From OLB9 sp041392785 (GTDB lineage Bacteria; Bacteroidota; Bacteroidia; Chitinophagales; Saprospiraceae): a stretch of DNA of 64,000 nt. The stretch lies in the NCBI GenBank assembly GCA_041392785.1, contig JAWKLK010000007.1, positions 62,001-126,000 on the forward strand, read 5' to 3'. The notes below the pieces were generated by a model, which saw only the letters and a program-made list of their open reading frames with translations, searched no databases and had not been told where the DNA came from. Positions 46,122 to 54,629 of the stretch are shown piece after piece (position 1 is the first letter of the stretch; each line of letters starts with the position of its first letter). Both the position numbers and the translations under genes were made by a program.

Positions 46122-47963
46122 ATGTCACCCATTATAAAAGTATCCTTCTTATTTACCCTTCTTTTATTAATATCTGATGTATTACATGCACAAAAGGAAG
46201 ATTATTATTGGATTATGGGGGATAGAAGAAACCAAATTGTATTTGATACTTCTTGGACGCCTTTTAGATTGAACTTTAATGAAGACCCAATGAAATTCGA
46301 ATGGATGTCTGCGCGCCCAATGAATTTTGATGCTACTTGTGCCTCCTTATGTCATCCAACAGGCGAATTATTTTGTTACAGCAATGGTATGAGCATAGAT
46401 GGAGCAGATGATAAAGTACTACTTGGGGCGGATACTATCAATTACGGCGCCTTTTGGGAACTGTGGCGAGAAGGAAATACCAATATTATTCGAAATTTTG
46501 GATTTACCATTACACAAGGAATGCTTTTTTTGCCTTGGCCTGGGCAACAGGATTCGATATTTTTTGCTACTATTTATCCAGATGATACCTTTATAGATAT
46601 TAATTTAGCAAAATATGGAATAATTTCAAAAAGCAAGTATGTAAACAAAGGAGGTGTTAAAGAAAAAGATCAACTTTTCCATAATGGGTATCTAAAAAAC
46701 CCAATTCAAGCTGTGAAACATGCAAATGGACGAGATTGGTGGGTGATTATTGCTGATATAAAAAATATTGATTATTATGTGTATTTATTAAACCCAAATG
46801 GAATTGACTTAATACACACACTTGTTATTGGAAATCTTCACAAGGGCATTTCTGTAGGTATGACTTACTTTTCCTTAAATGGGGAAAAGATGGTAAACAT
46901 TGATGCTTTGTATTGGGAAAATAGTACTTTGGTCTCTTTATTCGATTTTGATAGATGTACAGGCATACTTTCTAATGGGATTTTTGATACTATTCCAACC
47001 TATGAAGCTGGCGTAGGCATAGGTGCTATCTTTTCTCCCGATGGCAAATACTTATATGCCAACAATGACTATGAGCTCTATCAATATGACATGGATGCTA
47101 CAGAAATAAAGAAGTCCAGAATACTGTTAGATACATTTGATGGATTTCAAAGTCACCCACATGAATACTTATATTTTACTACTTTCGGGTATTGGGCTTA
47201 CGGCCCCGATGGAAGGCTTTACAATGTCTCCGGGTATGGTTCAGCTAGACACATGCACATCATGGACTATCCCAACGAAGCAGGTCAAGCCTGTTCTTTT
47301 CGGCAACATGCGCTGAAAATACCAAACAACCACTGGACCATCCCCAACTTCCCGCACTATCGCCTAGGTCCACTAGATGGCTCACCATGTGACACACTGG
47401 GTCTTGATAATCATCCTGTTGCAAAGTACCGTTACGAGCCAGATAGCATAGACTATCTCAGGCTGCGCTTTACGGATCTCAGCTACTTCAGACCTGAGAC
47501 ATGGGAGTGGGATTTTGGTGACGGCAGCCCGCGAGTCACCACACAACATCCATACCACACCTTTTCGAGTAACGGCACTTACCATGTCTGCCTCACCGTC
47601 AGCAATGAAAATAGCAGCAATACTGTATGTAGAGATATCACCCTGGGCACCGTCAATAGTGATGACACGCAGATAACAATAGCAGATATCACACTCTTCC
47701 CTAATCCAGTCGAAGATTATCTTTTAGTGACCCTTGGCGAGTATGTCCCTGCTCATGGACAGATCATGATCTATGACATCACAGGTAGAGCCGTACTCAC
47801 GCAGCGCATCTATTATGGCCAGAATAGCATTGACATGCGCGGTTTACAAGGTGGTATGTATGTGTGGAAGGTAGTGGATTTTGTCAACCCATCCCCAGCC
47901 CTTCCCTCAAGAAGGAAGGGAGAAGATGTAGTAGTAAGTGAAGGTAAGGTGGTGAAAATGTAG
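46122..47963 (+). CDS. PKD-domain T9SS protein, copy 1
   Basis: A 613-residue exported protein (signal peptide to LHAQ near residue 23). Residues 25-370 resemble a beta-propeller-like module (ELFCYSNGM, HANGRDWWVI, FSPDGKYLY). A PKD domain (WEWDFGDGSPRVTTQHPYHTF) lies at about 465-505, and the T9SS type A domain (LFPNPVEDYLLVTL, IMIYDITGRAVL, GGMYVWKVV) ends the protein. From MHIMDYPNEAGQ (about 47254) to the end it is nearly identical to the gene at 48796-50646, and this part is GC-rich (34 of 60 bases on line 47341) against 20 of 60 on line 46201. A 60-base palindromic insertion (47871-47930) splits the sorting domain tail in frame. Function unknown; surface protein. Confidence 0.88.
   Translation: MSPIIKVSFLFTLLLLISDVLHAQKEDYYWIMGDRRNQIVFDTSWTPFRLNFNEDPMKFEWMSARPMNFDATCASLCHPTGELFCYSNGMSIDGADDKVLLGADTINYGAFWELWREGNTNIIRNFGFTITQGMLFLPWPGQQDSIFFATIYPDDTFIDINLAKYGIISKSKYVNKGGVKEKDQLFHNGYLKNPIQAVKHANGRDWWVIIADIKNIDYYVYLLNPNGIDLIHTLVIGNLHKGISVGMTYFSLNGEKMVNIDALYWENSTLVSLFDFDRCTGILSNGIFDTIPTYEAGVGIGAIFSPDGKYLYANNDYELYQYDMDATEIKKSRILLDTFDGFQSHPHEYLYFTTFGYWAYGPDGRLYNVSGYGSARHMHIMDYPNEAGQACSFRQHALKIPNNHWTIPNFPHYRLGPLDGSPCDTLGLDNHPVAKYRYEPDSIDYLRLRFTDLSYFRPETWEWDFGDGSPRVTTQHPYHTFSSNGTYHVCLTVSNENSSNTVCRDITLGTVNSDDTQITIADITLFPNPVEDYLLVTLGEYVPAHGQIMIYDITGRAVLTQRIYYGQNSIDMRGLQGGMYVWKVVDFVNPSPALPSRRKGEDVVVSEGKVVKM
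47871..47930 (+). repeat. 60-base palindromic insertion inside the sorting domain, copy 1
   Basis: Between two near-direct repeats (GTAGTG 47871-47876 and GTAGTA from 47931) lies a 60-base block with an inner inverted repeat CCCTTCC (47899-47905) / GGAAGGG (47914-47920). It adds about 20 residues (FVNPSPALPSRRKGED) to what would otherwise read WKVVSEGKVVK. It resembles dispersed C/T-rich palindromic repeats found between genes in Bacteroidota. Confidence 0.65.
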
Positions 47964-48047
47964 GGCATATGGAATTCATAGGTGGCATGGAATTGCCTAG
48001 ATCGGGATAAAAGCATCATCTAAAACCTTAAAATGTGGGAAATACTA

Positions 48048-48078
48048 TTGAATATTCATCAAATAAAAAGTAACTTTG
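48048..48078 (+). promoter_or_regulatory. Bacteroidota-type promoter before T9SS fragment
   Basis: TTG at 48048-48050, 20 bases, then perfect TAACTTTG at 48071-48078. Start expected near 48084, 17 bases before ATG 48101. Confidence 0.6.
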
Positions 48079-48100
48079 TCAAAGCTAAACATAAACGAAC

Positions 48101-48708
48101 ATGGAATTAATGAAAAATGGAATTATTAAAAACTGGTCATCTGTATTCGGTCACAGACCGGAAGGATATGACATCGAAGTTGCAAACTTCGACAATCGGG
48201 GTGCTTTGGAAGTGTTAAAATCTGAAGTCAGTAATTTGCCAAATGATAAACCATATACCTTGGCTGCACAGCAATATGCCAATATATTGATGGACAAGCT
48301 GATATATGGAGATACATACGTAGTAGCACATCACTTGGCATCATTGCAAAGTTTGGCCCAACTATGCGAGCCATTATACAAAGAGACGGTAGTGCTCTCA
48401 CGCAATATGTTAGCTGGATTGGGATACGAAACCTATTATGATGATGCCCAGTGTACGCAAAGTGTAGAACCACGGTCGATTCAAAACAAGTCTGACAGAA
48501 ATGTAAGTTTGATGCCAAACCCTACTAATGGCAAACTTACTATAGAGTATGCTGGTGACATAGCGCGTATAGACATCATGAACCTACAGGAGTGAAGATA
48601 AAACAAGTAGAAGGAAATACACATAGTTTTGACATCTCTGAGTTACAAAGTGGCGTATATTTCGTGACAATACAAACTGTAGAAAGCGGAACTAGAGTTA
48701 AAAAGTAA
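48101..48708 (+). pseudogene. Frameshifted C-terminal fragment of a giant T9SS protein
   Basis: The open frame (48101-48595, 164 residues) has no signal peptide. Residues 35-110 (TLAAQQYANILMDKL, AHHLASLQSLAQLCE, SRNMLAGLGYETYYDD) match the helical region before the sorting domain of the 1663-residue protein (AHHLSKLQQIAEKC-like HHLSKLQQIAEK and ARNVLLILGIPMQYFD). A sorting domain begins (LMPNPTNGKLTIEY) but stops at LQE. In the next frame 48592-48708 completes it: VKIKQVEG, LQSGVYFVTIQT, VKK. A single base lost near 48590 (CAGGAG from CAGGGAG) explains the break. The rest of the gene is missing, so this is a remnant or orphan cassette, yet it has a good promoter and a terminator. Confidence 0.8.
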
Positions 48709-48732
48709 TTAAAATACAATAATGTATTCTAT

Positions 48733-48774
48733 TTCAGGTGAGAAAAAGTGTTTTCTCACCTGAATTTTTATTTT
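48733..48774 (+). terminator. Intrinsic terminator after T9SS fragment
   Basis: Perfect 14-bp stem (48733-48746 and 48751-48764, core TCAGGTGAGAAAA) with a 4-base loop, then TTTTTATTTT. Confidence 0.85.
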
Positions 48775-48795
48775 AAAATTTACCAATTTTGAATT

Positions 48796-50646
48796 ATGTA
48801 CATAAAATTTTTTCTACTATTTATCTATATTTCAATATTGAATCATTCTTTATTTGGTCAGGAAAATGACTATAACTGGGTACTTGGTCATTATGGTTTT
48901 GGAACGATAGAACAAATCGAAAATGACACGGATAAAATTTTTACGCCTTTTACACTAAACTTCAACACCGAACCAATGCAAATTGAATATTATACTTATA
49001 GAAGGTTTTTATTGCATGGCACGAATTGTAATTATAGTACCAATGAAGGAGACTTATTTTGTTATACCAATGGAATGCAGATAAATGGCCCAGATGACCA
49101 GCCCATACAAGGTGGAGATACGATAAATTACAACAACTACTGGCGTGGCAGTGTTGTTCAATCAACTGGAGAAAAATTAGGATTAAATCAATTTCAAGGC
49201 AACATTATCTTGCCCATTATACAAAATGGGAAGGAATATCTATATGTATTTAATGTCAACTTTAATACAAATATAAGTGAGACTGTGGGCATATTTTACT
49301 CAATAGTAGATAGGGAATGTAATGATACAAAAGGCTGTGTCATCAGCAAAGATCATATATTAATAAATACTGAACTTAAAGATGGCTATTTACATTCATG
49401 TCGCCATGCCAATGGGAGAGATTGGTGGTTGATCGCCATCAGTGATGATAACACAACTTATTATATTTTCTTGTTGGATAGTCAAGGAGTACATTTGGTG
49501 AATACCCAAAATATTGGAAAATTAAATGTTAATTATTCAGCAGGAAATGCAACATTCTCCCACAAAGGAGATAAGTATGCAGTGAATGATGGTGTATATT
49601 GGGACAGTATTGGGGTCATCTCAATATTTGATTTTGACAGGTGCAGTGGACTATTGTCTAACCCCTTTTTTGATACCTTAGTCATACCTGAAGCATCTGT
49701 CGGCCAGGGAATAGCCTTCTCTCCTGATGATCGGTATTTGTATGTCAATAATATGAATGACTTATATCAATACGATGTGAACGATTTGACTATACCAAGG
49801 GTTCATCTGGCCACCTATGATGGTTTTCAAGACCCAACAGATTGGCCAGGCATATTTACTACTCAGTTTGGCTTTTGGGGCTATGGCCCAGATGGTAGAT
49901 TGTACAATGTATCGGGTTCTGCCAGTTCTAGATATATGCACATCATGGACTATCCCAACGAAGCAGGGCAGGCGTGCTCCTTTCGGCAGCACGCTTTAAA
50001 AATTCCCAACAATCCATGGTCCATCCCCAACTTCCCGCACTATCGCCTAGGCCCACTGGATGGCTCACCATGTGACACACTGGGTCTCGACAATCATCCC
50101 GTCGCAAAGTATCGTTACGAGCCGGATAGCATAGACTATCTCAGGCTGCGTTTTACGGATCTCAGCTACTTCAGACCTGAGACATGGGAGTGGGATTTTG
50201 GTGACGGCAGCCCGCGAGTCACCACACAACATCCATACCACACCTTTCCGGGTAACGGCACTTACCATGTCTGCCTCACCGTCAGTAATGAAAATAGCAG
50301 CAATACTGTATGTAGAGATATCACCCTGGGCACCGTAAGAAGTGATGACACCCAGATAACAAGAGCAGATATCTCACTCTTCCCTAATCCAGTAGAAGAT
50401 TATCTTATAGTGACCCTTGGCGAGTATGTCCCTGCTCATGGACAGATCATGATCTATGATATCACAGGTAGAGCCGTACTCACGCAGCGCATCTATTATG
50501 GCCAGAATAGCATTGACATGCGCGGTTTACAAGGTGGTATGTATGTGTGGAAGGTAGTGGATTTTGTCAACCCATCCCTAGCCCTTCCATCAAGAAGGAA
50601 GGGAGAAAATGTAGTAGTAAGAGAAGGTAAGGTGGTGAAGAGATGA
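48796..50646 (+). CDS. PKD-domain T9SS protein, copy 2
   Basis: A 616-residue paralogue of the protein at 46122-47963 with the same layout: signal peptide (to LFGQ), propeller-like module with LFCYTNGM, HANGRDWWLI and FSPDDRYLY, PKD domain and T9SS type A sorting domain. The first two thirds are clearly diverged from copy 1, while from about 49937 onward the two are nearly identical at DNA level, including silent positions. It carries the same in-frame palindromic insertion (50554-50613). The C-terminus reads GKVVKR. Most likely a surface protein; gene conversion or cassette exchange between the copies is likely. Confidence 0.88.
   Translation: MYIKFFLLFIYISILNHSLFGQENDYNWVLGHYGFGTIEQIENDTDKIFTPFTLNFNTEPMQIEYYTYRRFLLHGTNCNYSTNEGDLFCYTNGMQINGPDDQPIQGGDTINYNNYWRGSVVQSTGEKLGLNQFQGNIILPIIQNGKEYLYVFNVNFNTNISETVGIFYSIVDRECNDTKGCVISKDHILINTELKDGYLHSCRHANGRDWWLIAISDDNTTYYIFLLDSQGVHLVNTQNIGKLNVNYSAGNATFSHKGDKYAVNDGVYWDSIGVISIFDFDRCSGLLSNPFFDTLVIPEASVGQGIAFSPDDRYLYVNNMNDLYQYDVNDLTIPRVHLATYDGFQDPTDWPGIFTTQFGFWGYGPDGRLYNVSGSASSRYMHIMDYPNEAGQACSFRQHALKIPNNPWSIPNFPHYRLGPLDGSPCDTLGLDNHPVAKYRYEPDSIDYLRLRFTDLSYFRPETWEWDFGDGSPRVTTQHPYHTFPGNGTYHVCLTVSNENSSNTVCRDITLGTVRSDDTQITRADISLFPNPVEDYLIVTLGEYVPAHGQIMIYDITGRAVLTQRIYYGQNSIDMRGLQGGMYVWKVVDFVNPSLALPSRRKGENVVVREGKVVKR
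50554..50613 (+). repeat. 60-base palindromic insertion inside the sorting domain, copy 2
   Basis: Same element as at 47871-47930: inverted repeat CCCTTCC (50582-50588) / GGAAGGG (50597-50603), flanked by GTAGTG and GTAGTA. It differs from copy 1 at a few bases and keeps the frame open. Confidence 0.65.
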
Positions 50647-50691
50647 TATGGATTGTCAATGATAGATATAAAATTATGAAATGTTAATGTA

Positions 50692-50727
50692 CAAATGTCA
50701 TTTATGACATAAGAATGATGACATTTG
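50692..50727. repeat. 10-bp inverted repeat between convergent genes
   Basis: CAAATGTCAT (50692-50701) and ATGACATTTG (50718-50727) with a 16-base loop, between the copy-2 PKD gene (+) and porT (-). No T-run, so a weak terminator at best. Confidence 0.4.
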
Positions 50728-50806
50728 GCTGAAGAACGCAGAATAATCAGCAAAGAATAAAATTTCAAAAACTTATACTCTATATATTAGGTATGACTCA
50801 AACCAT

Positions 50807-51520
50807 TTAACCTTCAAAATTAAATGAAAGTGTAAAAATTTGTGAGACAACATTTTCAAGTACTTTTGCCTCGTTCAGAGTATTGTCATAAATCAAGATA
50901 TTTGTGATACCTCTTGAGAATTTGATTTCAGGTGAAAATATGAAATATGGGTAAAACATTTGCATGCCTATACCTATTTCATATTGAAAATCATGAGGTG
51001 CTATTTTGAGAATAGATTGTCTTGATTTTGAGTTAGATTGCACATCATAGCTATATTTGAGCCCTGCCACAACGAAAGCACGCTTGTCTTTATATGGGTC
51101 TGACTTAAAACGCAAATGAAAAGGAAGTTCAAAAAAGACAGATTCGATTTTCCTGTCTATTACTCGTGAATCAGATACGTTGGTATATTGCAGACTTCTT
51201 TGAGCAAATGAAAAACCGGGTAAAAACCTAAAATCAAAATATTCACCAATTTTTAAATTGGTTATCATATGCATATTTACTCCTGTGGCTGCATTGCCTT
51301 GGGTCACACGAATACTATCATTTCCAATGAAATTTTTTGATTGGAATACCTTGTAACTCGAGTTATTGATACCAATGTTGATACCAAAATAGTAGGATTT
51401 TCTATTGAACTCCCTGAAATTATAATTTTCTCTTCCACCTATCTGACTATATAAATTCGATACACCCAGAATAGTAATAAAGAAGATAAAAATTATTTTA
51501 TTGCAAAATATATAGCGCAT
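50807..51520 (-). CDS. porT: PorT-like T9SS outer-membrane protein
   Basis: A 237-residue exported beta-barrel protein (signal peptide ends NLYSQ). The N-terminal YYFGINIGINNSSYKV, the RFLPGFSFAQRSLQY segment and the final FTLSFNF strand match PorT, an outer-membrane protein required for type IX secretion in Porphyromonas and gliding bacteria. Its place directly after ubiE, overlapping it by 28 bases, matches the conserved ubiE-porT pair of Bacteroidota and supports the call. It gives this genome a T9SS component to go with the nine cargo proteins in this window. Confidence 0.85.
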   Translation of the reverse strand: MRYIFCNKIIFIFFITILGVSNLYSQIGGRENYNFREFNRKSYYFGINIGINNSSYKVFQSKNFIGNDSIRVTQGNAATGVNMHMITNLKIGEYFDFRFLPGFSFAQRSLQYTNVSDSRVIDRKIESVFFELPFHLRFKSDPYKDKRAFVVAGLKYSYDVQSNSKSRQSILKIAPHDFQYEIGIGMQMFYPYFIFSPEIKFSRGITNILIYDNTLNEAKVLENVVSQIFTLSFNFEG

Positions 51521-52215
51521 ATTCCTCCTGTCAATGATTTAAAACCTGATTGCTTGAATCCAACAGTACTGAGCTCTTTTGTAAAAGCTTCGTAGCTAGG
51601 AAATTGTTGTACCGATTCATAAAGGTATTTGTAAGCATCTTTGTCTTTTGACTTAATCTTTCCTATAACGGGTAAAATGTTTTTAAAGTATACATTGAAG
51701 AGTTGTTTTAAGGGAAATCCTTTGGGTTGTGAGAATTCTAATATCATAATTTGACCTCCTGGCTTCAATACACGATACATTTCAGACAATCCTTTTTGTA
51801 AATTTTCAAAGTTTCTGACACCAAAAGCTGCCATGACAGCATCAAAAGTATCTGTTTCAAATCGTAGATGTTCACTATCTCCTTTTTCTAAGGAAATAAC
51901 ATTTGTTAAATTTTTTTCAATTATTTTTTTTGCACCAACATCCAACATTTTCTGTGAAATGTCGACTCCAATAATTTTAGTTGGAAGCAAAGTTTGCGCA
52001 GCCTCAATAGAAAGGTCAGCTGTGCCGGTCGCCACATCTAAGATGTATTTTGGCGATAAAGATTTCAAATGATTTACTGCTTTTTTTCGCCACCAAATGT
52101 CTATACCTAAAGATAAAAAATGGTTTAAAAAATCATAAAAAGGGGCAATACGGTCAAACATTCGACCAACCTGACTTTTTTTGGATTCTTGTGATTGATA
52201 TGGTGTGACTGCCAA
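51493..52215 (-). CDS. ubiE: Demethylmenaquinone methyltransferase
   Basis: SAM-dependent C-methylation of demethylmenaquinone in menaquinone synthesis (also called MenG). The 240 residues have the UbiE layout: KKSQVGRMFDRIAPFYDFLNHFLSLGID at the start, the SAM motif LDVATGTADLSIEA, and YRVLKPGGQIMILEFSQP. The start is uncertain: TTG 52215 (LAVTPYQ) lies 2 bases after the fabG stop and matches the family N-terminus, while a TTG at 52239 would overlap fabG by 22 bases. No ATG exists before the first motif. It overlaps porT by 28 bases. Confidence 0.93.
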   Translation of the reverse strand: MAVTPYQSQESKKSQVGRMFDRIAPFYDFLNHFLSLGIDIWWRKKAVNHLKSLSPKYILDVATGTADLSIEAAQTLLPTKIIGVDISQKMLDVGAKKIIEKNLTNVISLEKGDSEHLRFETDTFDAVMAAFGVRNFENLQKGLSEMYRVLKPGGQIMILEFSQPKGFPLKQLFNVYFKNILPVIGKIKSKDKDAYKYLYESVQQFPSYEAFTKELSTVGFKQSGFKSLTGGICAIYFAIK

Positions 52216-52217
52216 TG

Positions 52218-52964
52218 TTATATATTTAATCCTCCACAAACACTAATTACCTGACCAGTAACGTAACTAGATATATCACTGCCAAGAAAAAGGCAAGCAT
52301 TGGCTACGTCATCTGGATTCCCCAATCGTTTCAATGGAATATTATCTTCATAGGCTTTCCTTTGATCTTCAGTAAGTGCATGTGTCATATCAGTTGCAAT
52401 AAAACCAGGTGCAATAGCATTGCATCTTATATTTCTTGAGCCAACTTCTTTAGCTATCGACTTCGTAAATCCAATAATTCCTGCTTTAGATGCAGCATAA
52501 TTAGCTTGCCCCGCATTTCCAAATTCACCAACAACACTGCTAAGGTTGATGATAGATCCTTGACGTTGCTTCATCATTGGTTTGAGTACGTGTTTCGTCA
52601 AATTAAAAATAGACTTTAGATTCACATGGATAACTTCATCCCATTGTTGTTCTGTCATACGAAGCATAAGAGCATCACGCGTTATCCCTGCATTGTTTAC
52701 CAAGATATCTATCCTGCCAAATCTTTCAGTCACTTTCTGAATCAATTCTTCACTTTGTTTGAAATCCGCAGCATCAGATTGAAACATTTCAGCGTCAATG
52801 CCATTGTTCTTGATGTCATTAAGTATCATCATGGCCTTGTCAGTTGATGAAATATATGTGAATGCCACTGAAGCGCCTTGAGCCGCGTATGCTCTGACTA
52901 TTGACTCACCGATACCTCTAGAACCACCTGTCACTAGGGCAACTTTACCTTCTAATAACTTCAT
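52218..52964 (-). CDS. fabG: 3-oxoacyl-[acyl-carrier-protein] reductase
   Basis: NADPH-dependent reduction of 3-ketoacyl-ACP in fatty acid synthesis. The 248-residue short-chain dehydrogenase has VTGGSRGIGESI at the start, NNAGITRD, the catalytic Ser (INLSSVVGEFGNAGQ), YAASKAG with the Tyr/Lys pair, and the FabG-typical FIATDMT...RLGNPDDVANACLFL...SYVTGQVISVCGG. First gene of a fabG-ubiE-porT unit with a -7 box upstream. Confidence 0.94.
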   Translation of the reverse strand: MKLLEGKVALVTGGSRGIGESIVRAYAAQGASVAFTYISSTDKAMMILNDIKNNGIDAEMFQSDAADFKQSEELIQKVTERFGRIDILVNNAGITRDALMLRMTEQQWDEVIHVNLKSIFNLTKHVLKPMMKQRQGSIINLSSVVGEFGNAGQANYAASKAGIIGFTKSIAKEVGSRNIRCNAIAPGFIATDMTHALTEDQRKAYEDNIPLKRLGNPDDVANACLFLGSDISSYVTGQVISVCGGLNI

Positions 52965-52980
52965 GTTTTAAAGTTTGCCG

Positions 52981-52988
52981 CAAATATA
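52981..52988 (-). promoter_or_regulatory. TAnnTTTG -7 box of fabG-ubiE-porT
   Basis: Perfect TATATTTG on the minus strand, 16 bases before the ATG at 52964. No TTG at the usual distance. Predicted leader about 10 bases. Confidence 0.5.
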
Positions 52989-53043
52989 TTACTTTTAGTT
53001 GTTATACCTTAGTTATTCATTTAAAAAAGGGAATATTCCTTCA

Positions 53044-53077
53044 TTGTACTTTTTGTGATCCAATACTGATATCTTTG
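53044..53077 (+). promoter_or_regulatory. Bacteroidota-type promoter of GT39-like gene
   Basis: TTG at 53044-53046, 23 bases, then perfect TATCTTTG at 53070-53077. Leader about 25 bases to ATG 53107. The spacing is at the long end. Confidence 0.5.
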
Positions 53078-53106
53078 CATTTTCAAATTAAATTTCAATT
53101 GAATCC

Positions 53107-54555
53107 ATGAGAATTTCCAAGGCACATTTACCTTTTTGGATTTTTTCGATTAGTATCATTATTGGGCTTTCACTTCCCATTTTAGTACAAGAAGGGATGT
53201 TTCAGGATGGCGTATTGTATACATGTGTCTCAAGAAATTTGGCTGAGGGTATAGGCAATTTTTGGTTTTTACAATATAGTACCTTGAACTTGGAAGGTAT
53301 TCCTTCTTTTCATGAACAGCCACCCTTATTTTTTGGGATTCAAGCAGTTTTTTTTTGGATTTTCGGTGATTCTATCTATGTGGAACGTGTCTTCACATTT
53401 GTAATGCTTTTAATGCATTTTTATTTAATAAATGAATTATGGAAAATTATTGTATCTAATATCCCTAAATATCACAATTTTGGATGGCTTCCTGTTTTCT
53501 TTTGGGCTATAATACCTGTCAGTTTTTGGTCATTTAGGCATAACATGATTGAGAATACAATGAGTCTTTTCATTTTACTAGCTGTAATACTTGGGTATAG
53601 GAGTTTAAAACAAGGCAGAACGGACACCAAAAGTTGGATTTTCGTGGGGATATTCATTTTTTTTGCCACATTTTCCCAATGTGTTCCTGGTTTATTTCCT
53701 TTAGTTTTGCCTATGGCTTTTGCCTTGGCTTTCAGAAAATATGATTTTAAAAGTGTCATTGTACCGACATTGATAATGGTCACTGCGCTTGGTATCATTT
53801 ATAGTGCTATACTCCTTTTTCCTGATGCAAGAGAAAGCTTATCCATCTATTTTTATGAAAGACTATTGCGAAGAGTTGATACAATGCCTACTGTAGGGCA
53901 TAGGTTTTTTATCATTTATAAACTATTTGTTGAGTTGTTGCCTGGGTTGATGGTTATGATTAGTTTATTGGTTGCCAGAAGAAAACAAATCAATTCTTCA
54001 TCTATTGTATCTATGTTCGGCAATGATATTTTATTTTTTGTCCTCTTAGGTTTAGCAGGAACCTTACCTTTAATGTTGACCATGGTACAAAAAAGCTGGT
54101 ATATGTTGCCGGCACTGCCATTTTTTGCAATTGCTTTTGCCTTGATTACACTGGATAAAGTAGAGAAAATTGTTAAGATTTTTAGCGAGCAATATCCCAC
54201 AAGATTCAATGTATTTTCTAAGATTGCTTATATATTATTTTTTAGTATTATTATTTTCTCCATCACAAAAATTGGAAGTGTTAGTAGGGAAAAGGAAATT
54301 ATAGAAGATGTAAAGACAATCGGTATGATTGTACCAAAGCATAGCACCATTGGAATACCAGAGTGTATCTATGACCAATATGATTTTGTACTTCAAGGAT
54401 ATCTAGTGCGGTACTTCCATATCAGTATAGATCCGTATACACGAAGGAAATATTTTATCACTTTGAATGATGAGCTTGATGAAGTGCCATCTTCATATGA
54501 GCAAATACCTTTGACTCTCAAGAAATATGCTCTTTTTGTATCCAAAGGGCAATAG
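53107..54555 (+). CDS. GT39/ArnT-like membrane glycosyltransferase
   Basis: A 482-residue polytopic inner-membrane protein with about ten to eleven helices. The first periplasmic loop has the acidic QEGMFQDGVLY and further on HEQPPLFFGIQ, matching the D-x-x-x-Y and H-x-x-P-P-L motifs of the ArnT/PMT-type (GT39, GT83) family, which transfer sugars from lipid-linked donors to lipids or proteins. The substrate is unknown; T9SS cargo and lipid A are plausible targets. It stands alone, divergent from fabG, with its own promoter. Confidence 0.82.
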   Translation: MRISKAHLPFWIFSISIIIGLSLPILVQEGMFQDGVLYTCVSRNLAEGIGNFWFLQYSTLNLEGIPSFHEQPPLFFGIQAVFFWIFGDSIYVERVFTFVMLLMHFYLINELWKIIVSNIPKYHNFGWLPVFFWAIIPVSFWSFRHNMIENTMSLFILLAVILGYRSLKQGRTDTKSWIFVGIFIFFATFSQCVPGLFPLVLPMAFALAFRKYDFKSVIVPTLIMVTALGIIYSAILLFPDARESLSIYFYERLLRRVDTMPTVGHRFFIIYKLFVELLPGLMVMISLLVARRKQINSSSIVSMFGNDILFFVLLGLAGTLPLMLTMVQKSWYMLPALPFFAIAFALITLDKVEKIVKIFSEQYPTRFNVFSKIAYILFFSIIIFSITKIGSVSREKEIIEDVKTIGMIVPKHSTIGIPECIYDQYDFVLQGYLVRYFHISIDPYTRRKYFITLNDELDEVPSSYEQIPLTLKKYALFVSKGQ

Positions 54556-54586
54556 TAAAATGATTGGAGTCGTAGAATGATATGGA

Positions 54587-54629
54587 AATAATTTTCTAAA
54601 TGCAATATTGTTGCATTTAGAAAATTATT
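54587..54629. promoter_or_regulatory. Perfect 19-bp inverted repeat, operator candidate for merC-domain gene
   Basis: Arms 54587-54605 and 54611-54629 pair without mismatch around TATTG; the core is AAATGCAA-TATTG-TTGCATTT. The right arm contains the TTG (-33) element of the promoter at 54611-54639, so a bound repressor would block transcription. The symmetry and AT-rich sequence are like Fur/Zur-family boxes. Confidence 0.75.

Noticed and set aside
46122..50646. Simple recent tandem duplication of the whole PKD gene
   Set aside because: The N-terminal two thirds are strongly diverged while the C-terminal third is nearly identical, which needs conversion or cassette exchange rather than one recent duplication.
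54587..54629. The 19-bp inverted repeat as an intrinsic terminator of the GT39-like gene
   Set aside because: The stem is AT-rich, is not followed by a clean T-run, and its right arm overlaps the -33 element of a perfect promoter, so an operator is the better reading. A weak terminator role cannot be excluded.
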